Shown: positions 1 through 6,862 of the stretch, piece after piece
How the letters are laid out: every line of letters begins with the position of its first letter
How positions within the stretch are numbered: position 1 is the first letter of the stretch
Source: an uncultured Opitutia bacterium
GTDB lineage: Bacteria; Verrucomicrobiota; Verrucomicrobiia; Opitutales; Opitutaceae
DNA: 32,481 nt
NCBI GenBank assembly: GCA_903925425.1
Contig: CAIYFD010000030.1
Coordinates: 1 to 32,481 of the forward strand
Direction of reading: 5' to 3'
Position numbers and translations under genes: made by a program
Notes under the pieces: model-generated
What the model saw: the letters and a program-made list of their open reading frames with translations, nothing else
Told to the model about the DNA's origin: nothing
Database searches by the model: none

Positions 1-31
1 ATTTCGTCTTTGTCTATTTTTCGTAGAAATT

Positions 32-958
32 ATGAGTAATTATCACCATGCAATCAATGCCGTGGTGCGTCGCACAGGGCTGACTGGCCATGTCATCCGA
101 GTTTGGGAGAAGCGTTACCGGGCAGTGGAGCCTGAGCGCACTGCGACCAACCGCCGGCTTTACTCTGATGAGCAGGTTGAGCGATTGGAATTACTGCGCG
201 ACGCCACCAAGGCTGGGCAGAGCATCGGCGTCGTGGCCAATCTGCCGACGGAGACGCTGCGGCAAATGGCGGCGGCGGCCCCATCGGCGGCAGGTCCGGG
301 CCGTCCGAGAACGTCTCGTCTGCCCGAGGACTCATCCTTGCTGGATGCGGCCCTTGCAGCCGTAAAAGCACTCGACGCCCGTGCTCTGGAGCAGGCCTTA
401 AGGCGAGCTGATGTGGCGCTCGGGACGCAGGGCATGCTGCAGCGAGTGGCCGCGCCGCTGGCTCAGGCTCTCGGAAGTCTCTGGCGCGATGGCACGATCA
501 CGGCGGCCCATGAACATTTCGCAACGGTCGTGCTGCGCAAGTACCTCACCTCCGCCGCGCAACCGTTTGCCGCGAGCGGGAACGACCCCGTGCTGATTGT
601 CGCCACTCCTCCCGGCCAATTACATGAACTCGGGGCGCTTCTCGCGGCGGCATCTGCGGCCAACCTTGGGTGGCAAGTGGTCTATTTGGGAGCGAGCCTG
701 CCGGCGCCGGAGATTGCCGGCGCGGCGCTGCAGCGCCGCGCCCGGGCTGTCGCCCTGAGCCTCGTGTATCCTGATGACGACATGCGCATGGAGGGTGAGC
801 TGATCCGTTTGCGCGAGTTGCTGCCCGCGGCCACCAGGTTGATTGTCGGGGGGAGGGCGGTCGTCGCCTACCGTCCGATCTTGGAGAAGATCGGCGCGCT
901 GCAGGCGCATGATCTCGACCAATTGCTCTCCGCCTTGGAAGCCTGCCACGCTGGATGA
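32..958 (+). CDS. MerR-family regulator with C-terminal B12-binding domain (CarH/LitR-like)
   Basis: This 308-residue protein has an N-terminal MerR winged-helix domain (about residues 5-72, with VWEKRY and RLYSD typical of the family). A four-helix-bundle B12-cap follows (about 103-180), then a Rossmann cobalamin domain (about 185-305). The cap carries the W-x9-E-H signature of CarH photoreceptors (W151, E161, H162). The cobalamin domain has QLHELG, where H198 would be the lower cobalt ligand; the usual acidic residue two positions before it is Gln. S243 and GG273-274 fit the rest of the cobalamin motif. Family members repress light-induced genes such as carotenoid or photolyase genes and use adenosylcobalamin as the light sensor. 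Likely targets would lie left of the window, because the gene converges on the respiratory operon. No clear Shine-Dalgarno is seen, and only 31 bases upstream are visible. The family call is firm; actual light sensing is inference. Confidence 0.88.
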   Translation: MSNYHHAINAVVRRTGLTGHVIRVWEKRYRAVEPERTATNRRLYSDEQVERLELLRDATKAGQSIGVVANLPTETLRQMAAAAPSAAGPGRPRTSRLPEDSSLLDAALAAVKALDARALEQALRRADVALGTQGMLQRVAAPLAQALGSLWRDGTITAAHEHFATVVLRKYLTSAAQPFAASGNDPVLIVATPPGQLHELGALLAAASAANLGWQVVYLGASLPAPEIAGAALQRRARAVALSLVYPDDDMRMEGELIRLRELLPAATRLIVGGRAVVAYRPILEKIGALQAHDLDQLLSALEACHAG

Positions 959-1278
959 TACGACCATCGGATGACGGGGTGCATCCCGCCTTGTCCTCCA
1001 GTGGTCGCGGCGGACGGTCAAGCCCGGGACCGCGCCCGACAGGATCGGAGTCTTGCTCCTCCATGCCCGCCTGATCACGGCGAATTCGACGACGGCTTTC
1101 CTTTTCACAACTCCGCCGGCCAGGGGCCGCACGAGGCCGTGGACCGTTCTCGCTGCTAGTCGTGGGGCCACTGCGAAATGGCGCGAACAGTGCTTTGCCC
1201 TAACCGTGGATCACCGCATTCACCCACCGGCGGGGGGGCGCCTTCACCCGGCCGCTCCCGCGTCGGGCTACACAGTTG
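959..1278. other. Intergenic gap between convergent genes
   Basis: About 320 bases separate the end of the MerR-B12 gene from the end of the respiratory operon. The open frames here translate to Arg/Pro-rich sequence with no recognisable family. I see no convincing hairpin followed by a T-run and no tRNA. A lone right half of the FNR-type box (GGTCAAGCC, about 1017-1025) occurs without its left half. Confidence 0.5.
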
Positions 1279-3372
1279 TCACGGCTCCAACTCAAACCCG
1301 TGGTCGGCGGCGTAGGTGAGGACCGAGAGGCGCCCCTCCTTGGCTTCGACTTCACCGGCCCACGCCCGGGTCGGCGTGGCCGGGTCGGGCGTGGTGGCCA
1401 CGGCGACGCTGATCCGGTGAATCCCCGGGCTGAGCGGCACGCGGAGTTCACCGACGGACGCCCCGTCGGACTGCAGGCCCTTCGGTCGGTAGGTTTGCTC
1501 CTGGGTCTTTCCGTCGACCGCGACCCGCACCACGACCGGTGAGCGGGTCCGGTCCGCGGGCAGGGCGGTGCGCATGTGCACCGGGCGGGTGTCCAGCGCC
1601 GGATCGGGCAACGCCGCGGCCGCGCCGGCAAGCCACTCCCCGTTCACGTGGAAGCTGAACACGAATTCCGGCTCAAGGGTCGCGGGATTGCGGAACGGCG
1701 CGGCGCTGGCAAAGAGCAGCCCGGCGAGTGTCAGGGCGGTCAGTCCGGCGGCCATGGCCCACGCGGAAAGTCTCAGGCCGCGCCTGGCGGGCTTTTCGCT
1801 GACCGACTGCTGGCGGAGCTGATGGGCGGCGGCCGTGAGCAGTCCGGGGCGGAGCAGATCGAAGTTCACGTGCGCGACCTTGCGCGGGTCGGCGCGGTTG
1901 GGGCGGAAGGCGGGCTCGCGTGAGCCGGCGATCCGCTCGGGCATCCACCGGTTGCCTTCCTTGCAGAAAACCTCGGCGGAACCGCAGCCCACGATCAATA
2001 CGGCCGCGGCTCCTTTGCTGATGAGGCGCTCGATGAGCTTGGGCTCGATCCAGCCGGAACACGGGATGCGGTGCACGCTGTAGCCGGGAAGGCGCGTGGA
2101 CCAGGCCGCGGCGTTGAACAGTTCCCAGCCGCCGTCGGACTGGGCGCAGACAAAGGCGAGGGCGCGCGGGTGGCCTTGGGCCACCCCGGCGACGACGAAG
2201 GTTTCGAGTTCACGGATCAATTGCCGCGCGTCGAACCACGGCAAGCCGATGCCCTGCGTGTCGCAGGCGCCGGCGCATACGCCGCAGCCGATGCAGCGGT
2301 CGGGGTCGATCTGCGCCTGCGAGGGAAACGGTTTCCCGTCGGTGCGCGGCACCATCGTGATCGCGCCAAAAGGACAGTCGTGGGAGCAGAGCGTGCAGGA
2401 GAAACAGCGCGAGACATCCACCGTGGCCTGGAACACGGCCCGCGGCCGGCGCCGGGCCAGCCACCACGGCACGGTCATGAGTCCCATGAGCGCAAGCAGC
2501 CCCACCAGCCAGATGCCCCCGCCGGAGAGCCGTCCCGATACCGCCAGCGGCCAGAGGTACCACCAGTCGAGCGTGAAGGCCGCGGGCTTCACTGCCATCT
2601 GCGCGGCCGCCGCGTTGGTCGCGGGAAACACCAGCGCCGCGGCCACCACCGCGCTGGTCAGCCAGGCGGAAAGACGCCAGTCGGGCAGCAGTTTGACCAG
2701 ACTCAAGCGCGCGAGGTGCAGGCCAAGCCCGGCCGCGATCGCGAGGGGGAGCACCATGTGGAGGAAAAACACCACGAAGAAGAGCAGCGATGGCACCGTG
2801 CGGTCCGAGACGAACAGCCGCAGCATCGGTTCACCGAACACCGGCAGCACGTCCACCGCCCGGATGGTGTCGAGCGCGAGCACCTGCGCCCGCACATCCC
2901 AGACGAGCCAGTAACCGGTCCAGCCGATGAACCACACCAGCCCGAGCAGGGCCACGCCGCTGGTCCATGCCAGCCAGCGCGGTCCGGCGAACTTGCGCGC
3001 CACGAAGGTGCGCAGGGCATGGGCCAGCAGGAGCAGCATCAGCAGGTCCGAGGCGTAGCGGTGCACGCTGCGGATGAGTCCCCCGGGCGAGCGGGGTCCG
3101 AGATCGGCCAGTGAACTCCACGCCTGCCCCACGCTCGGCGAGTACCAGATCAGGACCGCCACGCCTGAGGCCACGGCGAGCAGCAGCAGCGCGTTCACGG
3201 CGGCGCCAAGCTGGGCGAACGGGTTCAGTTCCCGCGGCGCGCCGCGCTCCAGGACGAGATCGAACCGCGTGGCGAGCCGGTCGGCCGCGGCGAGCAGCGG
3301 CGCGAGGTGCGTCGGCGGGGGGGGCGGGTGCGCCCCCGGCGCCGCGGCGGCGAGGGGCAGCGCATCCGCCAT
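1279..3372 (-). CDS. Cytochrome b - bis-[4Fe-4S] ferredoxin - MvhD/FlpD fusion protein
   Basis: A 697-residue membrane redox protein ending the operon. Residues about 50-305 form a cytochrome b/b6 N-terminal-type module with two H-x13-H pairs (H104/H118 and H205/H219), enough for two b haems. The last helix runs into two ferredoxin clusters (C323, C326, C329, C333 and C360, C363, C366, C370). Next comes a domain resembling MvhD/FlpD, the hydrogenase delta subunit (about 403-482, with C409, C438, C463, C470 and a KEGN motif). A further helix (about 536-556) precedes a C-terminal domain of about 140 residues that I do not recognise. The start at 3372 lies 16 bases after the preceding stop and has GAGGAA just upstream; an ATG at 3414 would overlap the Sco gene. 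Its likely role is passing electrons between quinol and/or a cytoplasmic donor and the haem-copper enzyme. Domain calls are good; the direction of electron flow is inference. Confidence 0.85.
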   Translation of the reverse strand: MADALPLAAAAPGAHPPPPPTHLAPLLAAADRLATRFDLVLERGAPRELNPFAQLGAAVNALLLLAVASGVAVLIWYSPSVGQAWSSLADLGPRSPGGLIRSVHRYASDLLMLLLLAHALRTFVARKFAGPRWLAWTSGVALLGLVWFIGWTGYWLVWDVRAQVLALDTIRAVDVLPVFGEPMLRLFVSDRTVPSLLFFVVFFLHMVLPLAIAAGLGLHLARLSLVKLLPDWRLSAWLTSAVVAAALVFPATNAAAAQMAVKPAAFTLDWWYLWPLAVSGRLSGGGIWLVGLLALMGLMTVPWWLARRRPRAVFQATVDVSRCFSCTLCSHDCPFGAITMVPRTDGKPFPSQAQIDPDRCIGCGVCAGACDTQGIGLPWFDARQLIRELETFVVAGVAQGHPRALAFVCAQSDGGWELFNAAAWSTRLPGYSVHRIPCSGWIEPKLIERLISKGAAAVLIVGCGSAEVFCKEGNRWMPERIAGSREPAFRPNRADPRKVAHVNFDLLRPGLLTAAAHQLRQQSVSEKPARRGLRLSAWAMAAGLTALTLAGLLFASAAPFRNPATLEPEFVFSFHVNGEWLAGAAAALPDPALDTRPVHMRTALPADRTRSPVVVRVAVDGKTQEQTYRPKGLQSDGASVGELRVPLSPGIHRISVAVATTPDPATPTRAWAGEVEAKEGRLSVLTYAADHGFELEP

Positions 3373-3388
3373 TTCCTCGCAATCCAGG

Positions 3389-4405
3389 TCAGGATGGTGG
3401 TGGGACGACGGCATCGGGTTCGTACAGCAGCGACTGGAGCGCGGCGCGCAGCCAGGCGCGGTGGCGCGGTTCGAGCGTGAAACGGTAGGCGATGTGATTC
3501 GCGCGGTCGACGAGCAGGAAGAGGTTCGCGTGCTCGATGCTGCCCGTCGCCGGGTTGCGCGTCGCCGCAAACTGCAGCCCGGACAGCAGCCCGTGCATTT
3601 CCGCGGTATCGTGGCCGTTGACGTAGCGGAACGCGGGGTAGGTGAAGCCGCGCATCTGCGTCACGGCGTCCATCAGCTCCGCGGTTTCATATTCCGGGCT
3701 GAGCGAAAGGGCCACGACGTCGAGACTGTCTCGATCGGCGGGCGGGAGCTCGTTGAGCAGCGCCTTCACCTCGAGCAGGATCTCCGGGCAGGCGGTGGTG
3801 CAGGCGGCGAAAACCCCGGTGACGAGCACCACCCGGCCGCGCAGGTCGGAAAAACGGAAGACGGTCCCCTTCTGGTCGAAGAGCGGCACGTCGGGCAGGT
3901 CCAACTGCACCCGGATGCGTTCCCCGGGGAAGGGCGGCAGCACGTCGGCGCGCGCCATCTCCAACCGGGCATAGCCGACGAGCCCGGTCGCGGTGCCAGC
4001 CGTCAGCAGCAGGCCGGTGCCAGCGGCCCGTGCGTGGTTGCGCCAGACGGATGGCGCAAGCAGCCGGGCGAACGCGCTCCGCCAGAACAGCGCAGCCACG
4101 CCGACGACAAAGACCGGCTCCAGCATCATCACCGAAACGGCCAGCCACGAGATGCCGCCGGTGCGGGGGTCGCCCTGATAGCACCAGCGTTGGAAGTCCC
4201 GCACGAATTCCCCCAGCCAGTTGCCCTGCGTGGGCCCGAAAATTGTCAGCAGCAGGAACCCCTCGTAACCCGCGAGGGCGGTGAGCAGGAACACCGGCAG
4301 TCCGGGCCCGAGAATCCAGCGCCCGGCCCCGCCGCCCTCACTTCCGGTGGGAGCGGGCGGGCCGGCACCGGCTGGCGGCAGGGTCGCGATGTCCGATGAA
4401 GCCAT
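3389..4405 (-). CDS. Sco1/SenC/PrrC-family copper chaperone with membrane-spanning N-terminus
   Basis: The 338-residue protein has three predicted membrane segments (about 35-57, 84-108, 127-147), then an extracytoplasmic thioredoxin-like Sco domain. The copper-binding residues are intact: C202-x3-C206 (CTTAC) and the distal H292 (IEHANLF). Sco proteins deliver copper to the CuA site of subunit II and help with its redox maturation. Placement between subunit I and the cytochrome b fusion, two or three genes from the CuA subunit, fits that role. Ordinary Sco proteins have one N-terminal anchor, so the extra membrane region is unusual and may dock on the enzyme. The gene begins 21 bases after the subunit I stop. 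Confidence 0.9.
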   Translation of the reverse strand: MASSDIATLPPAGAGPPAPTGSEGGGAGRWILGPGLPVFLLTALAGYEGFLLLTIFGPTQGNWLGEFVRDFQRWCYQGDPRTGGISWLAVSVMMLEPVFVVGVAALFWRSAFARLLAPSVWRNHARAAGTGLLLTAGTATGLVGYARLEMARADVLPPFPGERIRVQLDLPDVPLFDQKGTVFRFSDLRGRVVLVTGVFAACTTACPEILLEVKALLNELPPADRDSLDVVALSLSPEYETAELMDAVTQMRGFTYPAFRYVNGHDTAEMHGLLSGLQFAATRNPATGSIEHANLFLLVDRANHIAYRFTLEPRHRAWLRAALQSLLYEPDAVVPPPS

Positions 4406-4426
4406 GGGAAAGCGCGCCCGGCCCGG

Positions 4427-6130
4427 TCAACGCACGGGCCAGACGTCGGCCAGGGCTTTCCAGTTGGCGAAGTAGTAGATCGCGAAGCAGGCGAGGAACA
4501 CGAGGGAGAGGGCCATCGTGCCCTTCGTGGCGTAGTGGTCGTGGGCGAGCGAGCCGGCCTGGCTGCCCGCGAGCGCCGGCGGCGTTCCCCAGTCGGTCAT
4601 CGCCCGGTCCTGGATCTTCGCACCGAAGAACAGCGTGCCGACGCAGAGCAGGGCGAAGATCAGCAGGCCGGTGAAGGCCAGCACGCCGCCGATCCCGAGC
4701 ACGCCCAACCAGAGGTGCGCCGCCGGGCCGTACACGCCCTGCGCGTCGATGTCCCAGCTGCGGCGGGAGACGCCCATCGAGCCGGCGAACGACATGCCGA
4801 GCGAAAGCATCGTGATGCCGCCGCCGAAGATCCACGGCTGCGCCCGCGCCCAGCCGCGGCCGATGAAGTCGCGCTGGAAGATCAGCGGCACCACATAGTA
4901 CGCGAGGCCCATGAAAGCCAGGGTCGTGCCGCCGACGACGGTCACGTGGAAGTGGCCGGGGATGCGGAGCGTGTTGTGTGCGATGATGTTGATCTGCTGC
5001 GTGCCGAGCGTGACACCGGTGATGCCGCCGAGGAACCCGAAGATCACGACCGAGAGGACGGTGGCGGAGAACGCGGGGTTGCGCCACGGCAGGGCGGTGA
5101 CCCAGCCGAAGATCCCGCTGGTGTAGCCCTTCTCGCGCATGGCGATCTCGACGCCGGCCGGAACGGTGAAGCCGTGGATCATCGAGGCCAGCACCGCGAG
5201 GTACATCGCGTAGGAGGTGTTCCAGATCTTCCAGGTCGCGCCAACGCCCGGGTCGACGAGGAGGTGGTGGGCGGAGGCGAGGTTGATGAAAAGGATGTAG
5301 AGCACGAAGGCTGTGCGGCAGACCGCCTCGTTGATCGGGCGGGCGCCGAGCACGATGTGGGAGAGGAGGTACCAGACGGAGACCATCGCGCAGACGTTGA
5401 CCTGCTGCGACTGGTGGCCGAGGCCCCACCAGATCAGGCGGTACCACTCGGGGTCGGGCTGGGAGGTCCAGCCCATGGAGTAGGTGAACGTCGGGATCAT
5501 CACGATCGCGCCGTGGAGCAGGGTGACGACCGCGATGATCGCGGCGGCCGTGGCGCCGAAGGTCACGATCGGCACTGAGCCCGTGTAGGCCCCGTCGCGC
5601 TTGGCGACGTAGAGCGTGGCGAAGAAGTTGAACACGCCGATGAGGGTGCCAACCGCCACGAGGATGATGCCGAGGTAGAAGCCGGGATGCGCGAGCAGCG
5701 GCAGGTACGAGGTCATCATCACATCCGCCTTTCCGCCGATGATGACGGTGTCGGTCATGACGGCCCCGACGAGCATCATGAGGAACGAAACCCAGGCGAT
5801 CTTGCGGGAGTAGAGCCGGGCGTTGAGCGGCGTGGTGCAGGCGAAGTAGAGGATCGCGATCTCGAAGAACAGGATCCAGAAGATCAGCATGTTCAGCCCG
5901 TGAAAGGTGAGGATGCGGTAGAACCATTCCGCGGGCAGCAGGTGGACGGTTTGCCAGCGCGTCAGCGCGAGCCCCAGGGCGGCGATGCCGCCGAGAAGGA
6001 GGAAGACGATGCCGACGACGGCGTTGAGCTTGATGAAGCGCTGGGCGTCGAGGCAGACGTGCAGGCCGGTCGTGCCGCAGACCCGCCCGGGGGTGCCGGG
6101 GGCCGCGAGATTGTGGGAGGAGGAAGCCAT
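4427..6130 (-). CDS. Haem-copper oxidase superfamily subunit I, B-type-like; probable NO reductase catalytic subunit
   Basis: A 567-residue polytopic membrane protein. The expected ligands are present: H77 (TFHGLN) for the low-spin haem, H239 and H288/H289 (ASAHHLL) for CuB, and H393/H395 (RIPGHFH) for the active-site and low-spin haems. The helix X motif HNTLRIPGHFH resembles ba3/B-family oxidases. The key oddity is helix VI, GHQSQQ: the Tyr four residues after the CuB His, which is cross-linked in oxygen reductases, is Gln243. Loss of this Tyr is typical of NO reductases. The protein also lacks the Glu of the cNOR/qNOR helix VI motif, so it is not ordinary NorB. It lies directly after its CuA subunit. 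The superfamily is certain; NO as substrate is inferred from the active site, the FNR/DNR-type promoter and neighbours. A divergent oxidase is the alternative. Confidence 0.9.
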   Translation of the reverse strand: MASSSHNLAAPGTPGRVCGTTGLHVCLDAQRFIKLNAVVGIVFLLLGGIAALGLALTRWQTVHLLPAEWFYRILTFHGLNMLIFWILFFEIAILYFACTTPLNARLYSRKIAWVSFLMMLVGAVMTDTVIIGGKADVMMTSYLPLLAHPGFYLGIILVAVGTLIGVFNFFATLYVAKRDGAYTGSVPIVTFGATAAAIIAVVTLLHGAIVMIPTFTYSMGWTSQPDPEWYRLIWWGLGHQSQQVNVCAMVSVWYLLSHIVLGARPINEAVCRTAFVLYILFINLASAHHLLVDPGVGATWKIWNTSYAMYLAVLASMIHGFTVPAGVEIAMREKGYTSGIFGWVTALPWRNPAFSATVLSVVIFGFLGGITGVTLGTQQINIIAHNTLRIPGHFHVTVVGGTTLAFMGLAYYVVPLIFQRDFIGRGWARAQPWIFGGGITMLSLGMSFAGSMGVSRRSWDIDAQGVYGPAAHLWLGVLGIGGVLAFTGLLIFALLCVGTLFFGAKIQDRAMTDWGTPPALAGSQAGSLAHDHYATKGTMALSLVFLACFAIYYFANWKALADVWPVR

Positions 6131-6144
6131 GGCGGGAGGGAGGG

Positions 6145-6699
6145 TTATTCGACGAAGATTTTTCCGGACATCAGGTGGTGGCCCATGCCGCAGAATTCAT
6201 TGCAGACGATGGTGAACTCGCCGCGGGAGGTCGGGGTGATGGTGAGGACGTGGTCGTACCCCGGGATCACCTGGAAGTTCATGTTCAGCGGCTGGAGCGA
6301 AAAGCCGTGCTGGAGATCGAGGGACGAGAGGTGGAGCCGGTAGGTCTCGCCCACGTGCAGACGCAGGGCGGGGTACCACTGCCACATCCGGGCGACGAGG
6401 TAGGCGTCACCGCCGGGCGCAGGCTCGACGAGGGGCAGCTCGGTCAGCAGCGGGTTGTTGGACGCCTGGTTTTTCCAGGTGCCGACACGGTTGGACTTCA
6501 CGAATGCCTCGGCGCGGGCGAGGTAGGCGACAGGGGCGACGGTGTACGCTTCACCGGTGCTGTTCTGCTTCCCGCGGAAATGCCAGTACGGCATCATCAG
6601 CGACATCACGAAGCACCAGAGGAGGGCGCAACCGAGCCAGATCTTTTCGTGGCCGGCCGGACCGTGGAACCAAGGGGAGGTGAGGGGGCGAAGGCTCAT
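6145..6699 (-). CDS. CuA-containing subunit II of haem-copper reductase
   Basis: This 184-residue protein has one N-terminal membrane helix (about 20-38) and a cupredoxin domain facing the periplasm. The full CuA ligand set is visible: H131 (DLQHGF), then C166, E168, C170, H174 and M177 in CNEFCGMGHHLM. CuA accepts electrons from a soluble cytochrome c or cupredoxin and passes them to subunit I. The length is short, as in B-type oxidases. It lies 14 bases before subunit I and just after the 49-residue gene. An intact CuA site means the enzyme is not a quinol-only oxidase and differs from cNOR, whose small subunit is a cytochrome c. Confidence 0.93.
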   Translation of the reverse strand: MSLRPLTSPWFHGPAGHEKIWLGCALLWCFVMSLMMPYWHFRGKQNSTGEAYTVAPVAYLARAEAFVKSNRVGTWKNQASNNPLLTELPLVEPAPGGDAYLVARMWQWYPALRLHVGETYRLHLSSLDLQHGFSLQPLNMNFQVIPGYDHVLTITPTSRGEFTIVCNEFCGMGHHLMSGKIFVE

Positions 6700-6712
6700 G
6701 GGGAAACGGGGT

Positions 6713-6862
6713 TCACGGCAGCAAGTCGGGTTTGGTGAGCGCGAGTTCGACCCAGCCCCAGACCGTGTAGGAGAGGAACGGGATCACGACGCCGAGGACC
6801 AGGAGCAGCCACGGGTTATCGAGCAACTTTTGCCAGGGGTGCGTTTTGGGTTTTTGGTTCAT
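6713..6862 (-). CDS. 49-residue single-helix membrane protein of the reductase operon
   Basis: This short frame fills the gap between the divergent haem-copper-like gene and the CuA gene. Its ATG sits inside the last 47 bases of the upstream gene in another frame, and it stops 13 bases before the CuA start. The product has a charged N-terminus (MNQKPKTHPW), one hydrophobic helix (about residues 17-35, NPWLLLVLGVVIPFLSY) and a WGWVEL segment. The tight fit in the operon and clean membrane-anchor composition argue that it is real. Small one-helix subunits, such as IIa of ba3 oxidase, are known in this superfamily, so it is probably an accessory subunit. I recognise no named family. No good Shine-Dalgarno is visible, so translational coupling is likely. 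Confidence 0.72.
   Translation of the reverse strand: MNQKPKTHPWQKLLDNPWLLLVLGVVIPFLSYTVWGWVELALTKPDLLP

Noticed and set aside
620-1171. 183-residue minus-strand frame covering the gap after the MerR-B12 gene
   Set aside because: Mostly antisense to the regulator's B12 domain, and the part in the gap resembles no known protein.
2071-3114. 347-residue plus-strand open frame
   Set aside because: Antisense of the cytochrome b fusion; His/Gln/Arg-rich low-complexity product.
4535-5578. 347-residue plus-strand open frame
   Set aside because: Antisense of haem-copper subunit I; Asp/Glu/His-rich product typical of shadow frames.
4427-6130. Assignment of subunit I as NorB (cNOR/qNOR) or a cbb3 oxidase
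   Set aside because: The helix VI Glu of NorB and the cytochrome c partners of cNOR/cbb3 are missing; the CuA subunit and HNTLRIPGHFH point to the B-type lineage.
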